Source of the DNA: Thermohalobaculum sp951813525
GTDB lineage: Bacteria; Pseudomonadota; Alphaproteobacteria; Rhodobacterales; Rhodobacteraceae
NCBI GenBank assembly: GCA_951813525.2
Contig: CATOTJ020000003.1
Location: forward strand, 992,001-1,056,000
Direction of reading: 5' to 3'
DNA: 64,000 bases
Of this stretch, positions 50,270 through 60,166 are shown in pieces (position 1 is the stretch's first letter; each line of letters opens with the position of its first letter). The notes beneath the pieces are model-generated. The model saw only the letters and a list, made by a program, of their open reading frames with translations, searched no databases and had not been told where the DNA came from. Both the position numbers and the translations under genes were made by a program.

Positions 50270-50968
50270 ATGCGCATTACTTGGATGGGACATGGCAGTT
50301 TTCGAATCGAGATCGGTGATCAGGTCTTGCTGCTGGATCCGTGGCTGACCGGAAATCCGGTATTGCCCGAAGATCAGCACGAGGCGGCTGTTGCCGGTGC
50401 AACGCATATTCTGCTGACGCACGGGCATTTCGACCACACCGCCGATGCGGTTGCGCTGGCCCGGAAAACCGGTGCGCCGGTCCTGGGGATGTACGAACTG
50501 ATCAACGTGCTGACCGAAGGCGAGGACGGGGTCGAGGGCGTGGCTTTCAACCGCGGCGGTACGGTCATGGCTGGCGATGTAGCCTGCACCTTGGTCGCGG
50601 CATCGCATTCGTCGACAATCGGCGGCGAAAACGGCCCGGTGCCAACCGGTCAGGAATGCGGGTTCATGATCAGCCATGCCGGGCGCACGATCTATGCGAT
50701 GGGCGACACCGACATTATGGCCGATTGGGGCTGGATGGCCGAGTTGCACGATCCCGAAATCGCGATTGCCCCCATCGGCGGACACTTCACCATGGACGGG
50801 GCGCGGGCTGCCTGGGGCCTGAAGCGGTTTTTCCCGGGGCTGAAAGGCGTGGTGCCAGGGCACTACCGGACCTTCCCACTGCTGGCGCAATCCGCGGACG
50901 ACTTGATCGCGGGGATCGCGCCGGTTCCGGTTCATGTGATGGATGTGATGGGCTCGATCGATCTTTAA
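50270..50968 (+). CDS. Metal-dependent hydrolase of the UPF0173 family
   Basis: 232-residue metallo-beta-lactamase-fold hydrolase: MRITWMGHGSFRIE, metal motif THGHFDHTAD, ASHSSTIGG, MGDTDIMADW and APIGGHFTMD match UPF0173/YtkL proteins. Substrate unknown. ATG 50270 has GAGGGCGGG upstream. It is divergent from gatC and convergent with the HAD gene, whose stop it overlaps by 4 bases. Confidence 0.93.
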   Translation: MRITWMGHGSFRIEIGDQVLLLDPWLTGNPVLPEDQHEAAVAGATHILLTHGHFDHTADAVALARKTGAPVLGMYELINVLTEGEDGVEGVAFNRGGTVMAGDVACTLVAASHSSTIGGENGPVPTGQECGFMISHAGRTIYAMGDTDIMADWGWMAELHDPEIAIAPIGGHFTMDGARAAWGLKRFFPGLKGVVPGHYRTFPLLAQSADDLIAGIAPVPVHVMDVMGSIDL

Positions 50969-51645
50969 CGACAGTCCGTGCCAGCCGATATGGTTTGCAG
51001 AAACCCGGTCAGGTCCGTGATCGGATGATGGACGTGACTGGGCGACGCCCCGTTCGTTGAATGATCCAGCCAGATTGTCGTCATACCCATTGCGGCGGGA
51101 TGGCGCAGATTGGCGGGCGAGTCTTCGATCATTGCCGACCGGGCCGGATCGATTCCCGCCAATCGGGCCGCGCTGCGGTGCGCCTCGGCGGCAGGTTTTG
51201 GCACATAGCCGGTGTCTTCCAATGCGATGACCTGATCGAAATGCACGGTCAGTCCCAGTGCGTCCAATACCCGTTCGGCGTGGTGGCGTGGGCCATTTGT
51301 GTGCACCAGCCGCCGCCCCGGCAGCGCGTCGAGCGCGGCGCCCAGGATCGGGTCCGGTTGCAATGGCGACAGGTCCAGCCGGTGGCTGGCCGCCAGGAAT
51401 TCGTCGGGATCGACACCGTGCTCGTCGACCAAACCGGTCATCGTCGCACCATGGCGCTGCCAATAATGGCGACGCAGATCGCTGGCGCGCTCTGACGGCA
51501 GGTTCAGCTTGTCTGCGATAAACCGGGTCATCAGAATATCGACCTGATCCAGCAGACCGGACGAAGGCGCATACAGCGTGTTATCCAGGTCGAAGACCCA
51601 CGCCTGGATTTGGTGCCAGTTGCCGGAAGAGTGGGGCGCAGTCAT
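50965..51645 (-). CDS. HAD-family pyrimidine 5'-nucleotidase-like
   Basis: 226-residue haloacid dehalogenase-fold phosphatase. Motif I WVFDLDNTLY (Asp19, Asp21), motif II HTNGP, motif III lysine in GYVPKPA and motif IV IEDSPANL are complete. The DNTLYAP form is typical of Sdt1/pyrimidine 5'-nucleotidase members. It is divergent from the methyltransferase gene. Confidence 0.9.
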   Translation of the reverse strand: MTAPHSSGNWHQIQAWVFDLDNTLYAPSSGLLDQVDILMTRFIADKLNLPSERASDLRRHYWQRHGATMTGLVDEHGVDPDEFLAASHRLDLSPLQPDPILGAALDALPGRRLVHTNGPRHHAERVLDALGLTVHFDQVIALEDTGYVPKPAAEAHRSAARLAGIDPARSAMIEDSPANLRHPAAMGMTTIWLDHSTNGASPSHVHHPITDLTGFLQTISAGTDCR

Positions 51646-51716
51646 TCGGGTCCATCTGGCCTTTGCGTTTTGCGTACAATAGGGTGAACGCGGTTCGGAT
51701 CAAATCGAGGATAGTC

Positions 51717-52556
51717 ATGGCAAGCCGCGAGGAGTGGGTCGGCCGGACGGGTCAGGAATGGGCAAGGCGTGGCGATGCGCTGGATGTGCTTTTGGGGCCG
51801 GCCGGTGATGCCGGTCTTGAGGCATTGGCAGTAGGCACCGGCCAGCGGGTGCTTGACCTTGGCTGCGGGGGCGGCGCCAGCACCGAAAGGTTGGCTGCCC
51901 AGGTCGGCCCGGACGGGCATGTGACCGGAATTGACGTGTCGCCGGACCTGATGGAACTGGCCCGCGCCCGGTTGGCCGGTCAGGCCAATGTCGAGTTGAT
52001 CGAGGCGGATGCCGAGCGGCACGCCTTCACGCCGGGCGGGTTTGATGCTCTGTTCTCGCGCTTTGGCTCGATGTTCTTCGACAACCCACCTGCAGCGCTG
52101 ACCAACCTGCACAGCGCGGTGCGACCCGACGGGTCTGCGGTTTTCGTGGCCTGGCGGGATATCATGCGCAACCAGTGGGCATCGGTGCCGATGACTTTCG
52201 TTGCCGAGGAGATGCCTGCGGGCACACCCAATATGGGCGCGCCCGGTCCGGGACCGTTCGCGTGGGCCGAGCCGCAGACATTTGTTCCATTGTTGGAAGG
52301 GGCGGGGTTCCGCGATGTCCGCCACCGGACGCACGAGTTCATGGCCGAACTGTCCGACGGTGACGATCCCGATCCGCTGGAGCGGGGATTGTCCTTTATG
52401 ATGCGCATCGGACCGCTGGCATCGCGCCTGAAAGGGGCCGGTGACGAGGCGAAGGCGCAGGCGCGCAGTTTCCTGTCGCGGCGTTTGGCACGCCATGTTC
52501 AGGACGGCGCGCTCAAGCTGCTGGCCTCGGCCTGGGTGATCGAGGCACGGGCCTGA
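51717..52556 (+). CDS. SAM-dependent methyltransferase
   Basis: 279-residue class I methyltransferase: VLDLGCGGGASTERLA (SAM-binding motif I, about residues 45-60), VTGIDVSPDLM, then FDALFSRFGSMFFDNP and a C-terminal extension. The GSMFF region fits a small-molecule methyltransferase. ATG 51717 has GAGG 7 bases upstream; an in-frame ATG at 51663 lacks one. Substrate unknown. Confidence 0.92.
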   Translation: MASREEWVGRTGQEWARRGDALDVLLGPAGDAGLEALAVGTGQRVLDLGCGGGASTERLAAQVGPDGHVTGIDVSPDLMELARARLAGQANVELIEADAERHAFTPGGFDALFSRFGSMFFDNPPAALTNLHSAVRPDGSAVFVAWRDIMRNQWASVPMTFVAEEMPAGTPNMGAPGPGPFAWAEPQTFVPLLEGAGFRDVRHRTHEFMAELSDGDDPDPLERGLSFMMRIGPLASRLKGAGDEAKAQARSFLSRRLARHVQDGALKLLASAWVIEARA

Positions 52557-52632
52557 TCGTCGGGCGGCGCCATGCTTGCCTTCTACCGATCAGATTTCGC
52601 AGGGGCGGCAGCGGGCGGCGGGCGCGACCCGC

Positions 52633-53688
52633 TCAACGTTTGGACGCGTTGATATCCGCCAACGCATCCGATCCGGGACAGAGATCTTCATCCGGGATTT
52701 GGTTCAACGGTGTCTGCGACGTGCCCAGCAGGTCATGCAAATCCTGCTCGCGGTCGTCAAAATAGAGCAACCCGGTGGCAATCTCTCCCGATCCGCGCTG
52801 GCGCTCAAGCGCGGGCAGCGCCGCAGCCGGATCGGTCGGATCATAGTCCTCGGCCAGCTTTGACAACCGCAGCTTTGCCCCGTGGTGCAGGGTGACCTCG
52901 GTTGACGTCCCCGGCGCATAGTCCGCAGTGATTTCCTGCGATGTCGCAACCATGTCGATGCGGTCCATCGCCTGATTGTGGTCGCGGACATAGGTATAGC
53001 TTTTGGTCGAAGCGGCGTGATTGTTGAAGGTCACGCAGGGACTGACCACATCGATCAGCGCAAACCCGCGATAGGCGATTGCAGCCTTGATCAGCGGCAC
53101 CAATTGTCCTTTGTCGCCGGAAAAGGACCGCGCCACGAACCCGGCGCCGAGTTCGATTGCCATGTTGCACAGATCAATCGACTCGAACGGTGTCGCCAGC
53201 CCGCGGCGGGATTTGGAATTGCGGTCATTGGTGGCGGAAAACTGTCCTTTTGTCAGGCCATAGGTGCCGTTGTTCTCGCAGATATAAACCATGTTCAGCC
53301 GCCGCCGGACCGCATGGCAAAACTGCCCAAGTCCGATCGAAGCGGTGTCGCCGTCGCCCGAGATCCCCATATAGATCAGATCGCGGTTTGCCAGATTGGC
53401 GCCCGTCGCCACGGACGGCATGCGTCCATGGACCGAATTGAACCCATGGCTTCGGTTCATGAAATAGTTGGTGGTCTTCGACGAACAGCCGATCCCCGAC
53501 ATTTTGGCGACGCGGTGGGCGGGCAGTTCCATCTCGAAACACGCCTCGACAATCGCCGCGGTGACTGAATCGTGGCCGCACCCCGCGCAAAGCGTCGAGA
53601 TGACACCTTCATAGTCGCGCCGGGTCAGGCCCAGCGCGTTTGTCGGCAGGCGCGGGTGGCGAAATTTGGGCTTCAGGATATGGGTCAT
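52633..53688 (-). CDS. 2-oxoacid:ferredoxin oxidoreductase, beta subunit
   Basis: 351-residue thiamine-diphosphate-binding beta subunit: CAGCGHDS with the Fe-S-associated cysteines, GIGCSSKTTNYF, and GISGDGDTASIGLGQFCHAVRRRLNMVYICENNGTYGLTKGQ, which holds the GDG-NN thiamine-diphosphate motif. Resembles KorB of 2-oxoglutarate oxidoreductase. It lies 11 bases after the alpha-subunit gene in a three-gene operon. The acid substrate cannot be settled from sequence. Confidence 0.92.
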   Translation of the reverse strand: MTHILKPKFRHPRLPTNALGLTRRDYEGVISTLCAGCGHDSVTAAIVEACFEMELPAHRVAKMSGIGCSSKTTNYFMNRSHGFNSVHGRMPSVATGANLANRDLIYMGISGDGDTASIGLGQFCHAVRRRLNMVYICENNGTYGLTKGQFSATNDRNSKSRRGLATPFESIDLCNMAIELGAGFVARSFSGDKGQLVPLIKAAIAYRGFALIDVVSPCVTFNNHAASTKSYTYVRDHNQAMDRIDMVATSQEITADYAPGTSTEVTLHHGAKLRLSKLAEDYDPTDPAAALPALERQRGSGEIATGLLYFDDREQDLHDLLGTSQTPLNQIPDEDLCPGSDALADINASKR

Positions 53689-53699
53689 GGTGTCGGTCC

Positions 53700-55544
53700 T
53701 TATTCGGCCGAAATTCGTTCTGCCGGGGCGTGGCCCGGGATCTGAGCCAACGTACCCAGAACCGCGTCGCGGACAAACTGGGCAGTCAGCGGCATGCCGT
53801 CATGATTGGTGATGGCAATCAGCTTGTGCGCAGGAATGCCCGCCTCGACCATCAACAACGTGCGCATCTGTGCATCGCGGTTCTGTTCGATCACAAAGAG
53901 ATAGTCATGCGCGTCGGCAAAATCGCGCACGGCCTCGGCAAACGGGAAGGCCCGCAGCCGCATGTGATTGAAGATGTGACCGTCGGCTGCGAAATGACCT
54001 TGCGCTTCCTCGACTGCCGGATCGGTCGAGCCGAAATTGACCAGCGCCAGCCGGGTCGCCGCCTTGGCCATCTTGATAACCGGTGTCGGCAAGATTTCCG
54101 CAGCGCCGTCGATCTTGCGTTTGATCCGGTCGAGGTTTTCGGCGTTGATTTCGCCGTCCTCGGTGTAGCCGCCGGTTTCGGTATGCGATGTTCCGCGCGT
54201 GAAATAGGCGCCTTTCTCGGGATGCGTGCCCGGGATCGTCCGGTATGCGATGCCATCGCCGTCAACGTCGCGATAGCGCGCAAATTTTTCGATGGCGTCC
54301 AGACCGGCTGCATCCAATACCTTGCCACGATCAGGTTGACGGGCATCGTCCCAGGTCAGTTCGTCGACCACCCAATCGTTCATCCCGATGTCGAGATCGG
54401 AGACAACGAAGACCGGCGTCTGATAGCGCTCGGCCAGATCGAACGCATCCGCGGACATGGTAAAGCACTCGCCCGGATCGCGGGGCAGCAACAGGATGTG
54501 ACCGGTGTCGCCATGGCTGGCATAGGCGCAGGTCAGAATATCCGACTGCTGTGTGCGTGTCGGCATGCCGGTCGAGGGGCCGCCGCGCTGAATATCGAAA
54601 ATGACCAGTGGGATTTCGGCGAAATAGGCCAGCCCGATAAACTCGGCCATAAGCGAAATGCCGGGGCCGGAGGTTGCCGTGAACGCACGCGCACCATTCC
54701 AACTGGCGCCGATGGCCATGCCGACGGCCGCCAGTTCATCCTCTGCCTGCACGATGGCGGCGTTCAGAAGGTCATCTTTGGTGCGGCGCAGCTTGGTGGC
54801 GTGTTTTTCAAATCCTTCGACCATCGATGTCGAAGGCGTGATCGGATACCAACTGGCGACTGTCGCACCGGCAAAGACGGCGCCGATCCCGGCAGCCTCG
54901 TTGCCCTGCAACATGATCTTGCCATCTGTCTTGTCGGTGCTTTGCACGACAACATTGGGGCGAGTTTCGATATTTTCCGCCGCCCAGTTATGGCCAAGGT
55001 CCAGCGCGGCGACGTTCGGTTCGATCAGATTGGGTTTCGAACGGAACTGATCCGCGATCAGTTGCTTCAACACCCCGTCTTCAATGCCCAACAGATATTT
55101 CAGCGCGCCCAGATAGACCATGTTCTTGAACAACTGACGCTGGCGCGGGTCGGCCCACTCATCGGCACAAAGCCGGGCGCAGGGAATGCCGATGACCGTC
55201 AGATCATCGCGGCCGAAATCGCGCTCGCGGGTCGAATCGTAGATCACCGTCCCGCCCGGCACCACTTCGGCAATGTCGCGCGCGTAAGAGGCCGGGTTCA
55301 TCGCGACCATCACGTCGATACCATCGCGCCGGGCCATGTGACCGGCTTCGCTGACGCGGATCTCATACCAGGTCGGCAGGCCCTGAATGTTCGACGGAAA
55401 AATGTTCTTCGCGCTGACCGGGATGCCCATGCGGAAGAATGCTTTTGCGCACATCAGGTTGGCTGACGCCGACCCCGATCCGTTCACATTCGCGAATTTG
55501 ATGACGAACTCGTTGATCGTCGCGCCATTGGCGTCACGCGGCAT
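53700..55544 (-). CDS. 2-oxoacid:ferredoxin oxidoreductase, fused gamma/alpha subunit
   Basis: 614-residue fusion: an N-terminal gamma domain (FVIKFANVNGSGSASANLMCAKAFFRMGIP and GTVIYDSTRE) joined to an alpha domain (GNEAAGIGAVFAGATVASWYPITPSTSM, FIGLAYFAEIPLVIFDIQRGGPSTGMPTRTQQSD, HGDTGHILLLPR). This is the KorA/PorAG type. ATG 55544 has GGTGAG upstream and overlaps the preceding gene by 11 bases; a GTG at 55556 has no site. The enzyme interconverts a 2-oxoacid and acyl-CoA with low-potential electrons. Confidence 0.92.
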   Translation of the reverse strand: MPRDANGATINEFVIKFANVNGSGSASANLMCAKAFFRMGIPVSAKNIFPSNIQGLPTWYEIRVSEAGHMARRDGIDVMVAMNPASYARDIAEVVPGGTVIYDSTRERDFGRDDLTVIGIPCARLCADEWADPRQRQLFKNMVYLGALKYLLGIEDGVLKQLIADQFRSKPNLIEPNVAALDLGHNWAAENIETRPNVVVQSTDKTDGKIMLQGNEAAGIGAVFAGATVASWYPITPSTSMVEGFEKHATKLRRTKDDLLNAAIVQAEDELAAVGMAIGASWNGARAFTATSGPGISLMAEFIGLAYFAEIPLVIFDIQRGGPSTGMPTRTQQSDILTCAYASHGDTGHILLLPRDPGECFTMSADAFDLAERYQTPVFVVSDLDIGMNDWVVDELTWDDARQPDRGKVLDAAGLDAIEKFARYRDVDGDGIAYRTIPGTHPEKGAYFTRGTSHTETGGYTEDGEINAENLDRIKRKIDGAAEILPTPVIKMAKAATRLALVNFGSTDPAVEEAQGHFAADGHIFNHMRLRAFPFAEAVRDFADAHDYLFVIEQNRDAQMRTLLMVEAGIPAHKLIAITNHDGMPLTAQFVRDAVLGTLAQIPGHAPAERISAE

Positions 55545-57342
55545 CGGACTGCTCACCTTGCTCTACAATCGATGGGGACGCTTTTGCGTCGTTGAACAGA
55601 TACTTTTGCATGTCCCAGGCCCCGGTCGGACATCGCTCGGCGCAAAGACCGCAATGCAGGCAAACGTCCTCGTCCTTGACCATGACCCTTCCGGTCGGCA
55701 AATCGCCCGAGACGTAGAGATCCTGCTCGAAGTTCATCGCTGGAATGCGCAGACTTTCGCGCAGATCGGGTTCTTCTGCGTTCATGACGAAACTGATGCA
55801 GTCTTCCGGGCAGATGTCGACGCAAGCGTCACATTCGATGCACAGCTTGTCTTCGAAGACGGTTTGCGCATCGCAATTGAGACAGCGCATCGCCTCTTCC
55901 AGTGCCAGCTTTTCGTCATAGCCAAGCTCGACCTCGATGGTCAGTTCTTTCAGCGCAATCTCGTTGGCAACATGGGGGACCGCGCGTCGATCTTCCGGGC
56001 TAATGTCGTTTTCATAAGACCATTCATGGATGCCCATTTTTTGGCTGATCAGATTGGTCAGGGGCGGCGGGCGCTCAAACAGGCTTTCGCCGCGGCAGTG
56101 CAGGTCAATCGAAATGGCAGCCTGATGTCCATGCGCCACTGCCCAGATTATGTTTTCCGGTCCCCATGCGGCGTCTCCGCCAAAAAAGACCCCGGGGCGC
56201 GAGGACATGAAAGTGGTTTTGTCGACCTGGGGTTCTTCCCATTCATTGAACGTGATCCCAAGATCGCGTTCGATCCACGGGAACGAATTTTCCTGGCCGA
56301 CGGCCATCAGAACATCGTCGCATTCGATAACCACGTCCGGTTCGCCGGACGGGATCAGCTTGCGTTTACCATCGGTGTACTCGGCTCGCATCCGCTCGAA
56401 CACCACGGCTTTTAATTTGCCGTCCTCGACGATGAATTCCTTCGGCGAATGGTTGTCCAGGATCGGGATGCCCTCGCGCTCGGCGTCTTCGATCTCCCAA
56501 TCGCTGGCCTTCATATCGGCGCGCGGGCTGCGCACTGTCACTGTTACCTCGTCCGCGCCCAGACGCAGCGCCGTCCGGCAACAATCCATCGCCGTGTTTC
56601 CACCGCCGATGACGACGACACGCTTGCCGATTTCCTCGATATGCTTGAAGGCCACCGACGCCAGGAAGTCGATGCCGATATGAATGTCTTCGTCCACCTC
56701 GGCCCGGCCCGGGACCCTTCTCAGATCCTTGCCGCGCGGCGCGCCCGTGCCGACGAAAACAGCGTCGAAACCTTCTTCCAGCAACGCCTTCATGGACGTG
56801 ATTTCTTCGCCGAAGCGGGTCGTGGCGCCCATGCCCAGAACCCGTTCAACCTCTTCATCCAGCACCGGTACCGGCAATCGGAAAGACGGAATATTCTTGC
56901 GCATCAGGCCGCCACCCTGGGGATCGCGTTCGATGACAACGCAGTCGTATCCCAGCGGCAGCAGGTCGCGGGCGACCGTCAGCGATGCGGGACCGGCCCC
57001 GATCAACGCAACCCGTTTGCCATTTTTCTGTGCGGGCGGTTTCGGGATATAGGCAGTCACGTCACCGGCATTGTCCGCAGCGACCCGTTTCAGGCGGCAG
57101 ATCGCGACCGGTTTATCCTCGACCCTGCCGCGCCGGCAGGCAGGCTCGCACGGCCGGTCGCAGGTGCGCCCCAAAATCCCGGGAAACACATTGGATTCCC
57201 AATTGATCAGGAAGGCTTCAGTATAGCGTTGATCCGCAATCAGGCGGATATACTCGGGCACCGGCGTGTGCGCCGGGCAGGCCCATTGGCAATCCACGAC
57301 CTTGTGGAAATAATCCGGGTCGCTGATATCTGTCGGTTTCAT
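55534..57342 (-). CDS. GltD-like FAD/NAD(P) oxidoreductase with C-terminal ferredoxin domain (KorC-type)
   Basis: 602-residue electron-transfer partner: N-terminal Fe-S region (CQWACPAHTPVP, CDRPCEPACRRG), FAD motif VALIGAGPASL, NAD(P) motif VVVIGGGNTAMDCCRTA, and two C-terminal 4Fe-4S ferredoxin motifs CIECDACVDICPEDC and CLHCGLCAERCPTGA. This is the architecture of the GltD-like subunit of KorABC-type 2-oxoglutarate:NADP oxidoreductase known from anaerobic aromatic degraders. It heads the operon and links the 2-oxoacid oxidoreductase to NAD(P). Confidence 0.9.
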   Translation of the reverse strand: MKPTDISDPDYFHKVVDCQWACPAHTPVPEYIRLIADQRYTEAFLINWESNVFPGILGRTCDRPCEPACRRGRVEDKPVAICRLKRVAADNAGDVTAYIPKPPAQKNGKRVALIGAGPASLTVARDLLPLGYDCVVIERDPQGGGLMRKNIPSFRLPVPVLDEEVERVLGMGATTRFGEEITSMKALLEEGFDAVFVGTGAPRGKDLRRVPGRAEVDEDIHIGIDFLASVAFKHIEEIGKRVVVIGGGNTAMDCCRTALRLGADEVTVTVRSPRADMKASDWEIEDAEREGIPILDNHSPKEFIVEDGKLKAVVFERMRAEYTDGKRKLIPSGEPDVVIECDDVLMAVGQENSFPWIERDLGITFNEWEEPQVDKTTFMSSRPGVFFGGDAAWGPENIIWAVAHGHQAAISIDLHCRGESLFERPPPLTNLISQKMGIHEWSYENDISPEDRRAVPHVANEIALKELTIEVELGYDEKLALEEAMRCLNCDAQTVFEDKLCIECDACVDICPEDCISFVMNAEEPDLRESLRIPAMNFEQDLYVSGDLPTGRVMVKDEDVCLHCGLCAERCPTGAWDMQKYLFNDAKASPSIVEQGEQSDAA

Positions 57343-57585
57343 GTCTCGATCACTGTCGTCGGTGCCGCTGCCGATGCCCCGCTCGGCAGAATGCGCTGAT
57401 GATCAGTCCCCTGTGCTCCGTTGCCTGTGTCTTCACGATCGTCGTCACGTTGGCAAGTCGGACCCGCCTCAACAGCGCCCCTTCGTATCCCGGGCGACTC
57501 GGGCCTTTCCCTGCTCTGACCGTGACGTTACAGGCATAGGGCCGGTGCGGCAATGTGTTGCGCCATCGAATGAGGGATCGTCGCC

Positions 57586-58737
57586 ATGAAATTGGAAGGC
57601 GTGCGTGTGCTGGATCTGTCGATGTTTCTGCCCGGCCCGCACCTGACGATGATTATGGCCGATCACGGCGCGGATGTTATCTCGATCGAACCACCGTCTG
57701 GTGAACCGGCGCGCGGCGTCGGTTACCGGGCGGCGGACGGTGTGTCGGTCTGGTTTCGCAACACCCATCGCGGCAAACGTTCGGCGGTTCTGGACCTAAA
57801 GACCGAGGCGGGGCGCACGGCCCTCTTGGCACTCGCCGAAACTGCCGATGTCTTTGTCGAGGCGTTTCGCCCAGGCGTTGTCGACCGGCTGGGTGTGGGA
57901 CCAGAGGCGATCCGCGCGCGCAATCCGGGCATTGTTTATGCATCGATTGCGGCCTTCGGACAAACCGGGCCAGAGGTGAAGCGCCCCGCCCATGACTATG
58001 CGGTGCAGGCGATGGCGGGCACGGCGTCGTTGAACCTGGGGGCCGACGGGGCGCCGACCAATTCCGGAATGCCGGTCAGCGATATGTCGGCATCGCTGAT
58101 GACATTGTCAGCGATCCTGATGGCCTTGCTGCGGCGCCGGACGACGGGACAGGGCGACTATATCGATATGTCCATGCACGATGCGACCATGGCCTGGCTG
58201 CCAAACGTGACCGGCCCGGTCTTTGCCGAGGACCGGGCGCCGGTCGTGCGCGAAGAGAGAAGCTGGGGCGGATACGCGTTCTTTCGGTCCTACCGCACCG
58301 CGGATGGGCGGTTTGTCGCCCTGGGCGGGGTCGAACATAAATTCGTGATCAACCTGCTGACGGCTCTGGGCCGCGAGGATCTGATCGAAGCGGCCTGCGG
58401 TCCGCCCGGCCCGGGTCAACAAGCGGTGAAGGATTTTCTGACCGGCGCATTTGCGTCGCGGACACGCGGCGGATGGGAAGCCTGGTTTGCAGGCCGCGAT
58501 GTCTGTTTTGCACCGGTCCTGGATCTGAAGGAGGCGTTTGACCATCCGCAGGTCGCAGCGCGCGAGATGCTGGTCCGCGATCAGGCGGGCAATCTGCATA
58601 TCGGGCTGGCGATCAAATTCGGCGATGAACCCGGGCGGTTGAACCCGGCGGTGCCCGGGCTGGGCGAACATACTGCCGAGATATTGCGCGAAGCCGATGT
58701 CGGGGATGACATTATTCGCGAGGTTACAGGTGGTTAG
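57586..58737 (+). CDS. Family III CoA-transferase (CaiB/BaiF-like)
   Basis: 383-residue class III CoA transferase with the opening LEGVRVLDLSMFLPGPHLTMIMADHGADVISIEPP, NTHRGKRSAVLDLK, and the catalytic Asp in GQGDYIDMSMHDATM. It moves CoA between carboxylic acids. ATG 57586 begins a plus-strand group with a PaaK-like ligase and an amidase. The stop overlaps the next start by 8 bases. Substrate unknown. Confidence 0.93.
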   Translation: MKLEGVRVLDLSMFLPGPHLTMIMADHGADVISIEPPSGEPARGVGYRAADGVSVWFRNTHRGKRSAVLDLKTEAGRTALLALAETADVFVEAFRPGVVDRLGVGPEAIRARNPGIVYASIAAFGQTGPEVKRPAHDYAVQAMAGTASLNLGADGAPTNSGMPVSDMSASLMTLSAILMALLRRRTTGQGDYIDMSMHDATMAWLPNVTGPVFAEDRAPVVREERSWGGYAFFRSYRTADGRFVALGGVEHKFVINLLTALGREDLIEAACGPPGPGQQAVKDFLTGAFASRTRGGWEAWFAGRDVCFAPVLDLKEAFDHPQVAAREMLVRDQAGNLHIGLAIKFGDEPGRLNPAVPGLGEHTAEILREADVGDDIIREVTGG

Positions 58738-60163
58738 AAGCGTTGTTCAAAGTGGTGCGGCAGGAGCTTCACCCAGCTATTTCGATGCGATGGATTACGC
58801 CGCGATCCGGCGCGACTATCCGGTAGCCGGCTTCACCCAGACTTTCCAGCGGATGAGCGTCGATGAACTGCGTTCCCTGCAAGAGGCGCGGTTTGCCAAG
58901 GTCCTGGCGTTTGCCTGGAAGGTTCCGTTCTATCAGCGCCACTGGGGTCGACTTGGGATAGAGTCGGGCGACATCAAAGGGTTGGAGGACCTAGCTAAAC
59001 TGCCGGTTTATTCGAAATCCGACCTGATGGCCTCGGTCGAGTCGCACCCGCCCCTCGGCGATTTTCACGGGCTGGAGACTTATCGTGATAACGCCCGCCC
59101 ACCGCTGATTTTCCAGACGACATCGGGCACGACCGGCAAGCCACAACCTCTGATCTGGGGGCCGAAAAGCCGCGAAGTGCAGAACATGCTGCTGGCCCGT
59201 CTTTATCACTTGCAGGGGATCCGCCGCGAAGACGTCGTCCATTCTGTCTATGGCTTTGGCATGGTCAATGGCGGGCATTATATTCGCGAGACGTTGACCC
59301 ACTGGATCGGTGCCCAGGTCCTCAGCGCCGGAACCGGCGCCGAAACGCCTTCGGCCCAGCAGGTTCAACTGATGGCCGATTTCAAGGCGACGGTGATTGT
59401 CGGATTTGCCGATTATCTTCGCCGTCTGGCCGATGTGGCGCGGGATGCGGGGCTATTGCCGGGGCGTGATATTCCGGTTCGCTTGATCTCGGGACATTTC
59501 GGGGCCGAAGGCGCCGAGGAAATCGGAGGGCTTTGGAACGCCGAGGTTTTCGATTGGTACGGCGTGGGCGATACCGGCGCCATTGCCGGGCAGGGACCGG
59601 ACCGCGACGGGATGCACTTGATGGAGGACGCGCAGTTCGTCGAATTGATCGACCCCGAAACCTTCGAACCCGTGGCCGAGGGCGCCGAGGGCGATCTGGT
59701 CTGCACATGCCTTTATAAGGACGACATCTTTCCCATCATCCGCTTCCAAACCCATGACGTGACCCGGCTGTTGCCAGGCGCCAATCCACTGGGTCTGCCG
59801 TTCCGGCGCATGGCCGGAATGCTGGGGCGGTCAGACAACATGGTGAAGCTGCGCGGGATCAACATCTATCCGCAGGGCGTCGGCGCCTTGTTGACCTCTC
59901 GATTTGCCGAGGCGAACGGCGAATATGTCTGTCTGGTCCGCACCCGGGAGGGACGCGAAGAAATGGAGGTCGCCGTCGAGGTCACCCGTGAAGCCGCGGC
60001 CGATATCGCCGATCAGGACGCCGGTTTGCCCGCAGCGATGGCGGCGGTTCTGAAGGAACGCCTCGGCGTGCAAATCGCCGTTCGCGCGGTGGCGCCGGGC
60101 GAAACGGCTGCGTTGACCCAGATCGAGCAGCGTCAAAAGCCGATTCGGCTGATCAGGGAATAA
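58730..60163 (+). CDS. Phenylacetate-CoA ligase-like adenylating enzyme
   Basis: About 477-residue AMP-forming CoA ligase of the PaaK group. The P-loop-like motif QTTSGTTGKPQPLIWG (about residues 122-137), YGVGDTGAIAGQG and the C-terminal KLRGINIYPQGVG motif are visible. GTG 58730 with GAGG 7 bases upstream is taken; an ATG 33 bases earlier would extend further into the CoA-transferase gene. It could activate an aromatic or other carboxylate for the neighbouring CoA-dependent steps. Confidence 0.87.
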   Translation: MVRSVVQSGAAGASPSYFDAMDYAAIRRDYPVAGFTQTFQRMSVDELRSLQEARFAKVLAFAWKVPFYQRHWGRLGIESGDIKGLEDLAKLPVYSKSDLMASVESHPPLGDFHGLETYRDNARPPLIFQTTSGTTGKPQPLIWGPKSREVQNMLLARLYHLQGIRREDVVHSVYGFGMVNGGHYIRETLTHWIGAQVLSAGTGAETPSAQQVQLMADFKATVIVGFADYLRRLADVARDAGLLPGRDIPVRLISGHFGAEGAEEIGGLWNAEVFDWYGVGDTGAIAGQGPDRDGMHLMEDAQFVELIDPETFEPVAEGAEGDLVCTCLYKDDIFPIIRFQTHDVTRLLPGANPLGLPFRRMAGMLGRSDNMVKLRGINIYPQGVGALLTSRFAEANGEYVCLVRTREGREEMEVAVEVTREAAADIADQDAGLPAAMAAVLKERLGVQIAVRAVAPGETAALTQIEQRQKPIRLIRE

Positions 60164-60166
60164 CCG

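Noticed and set aside
53640..55466. A 608-codon plus-strand frame opposite the oxidoreductase alpha subunit
   Set aside because: It is antisense to a gene with clear family motifs; its composition is that of a shadow frame.
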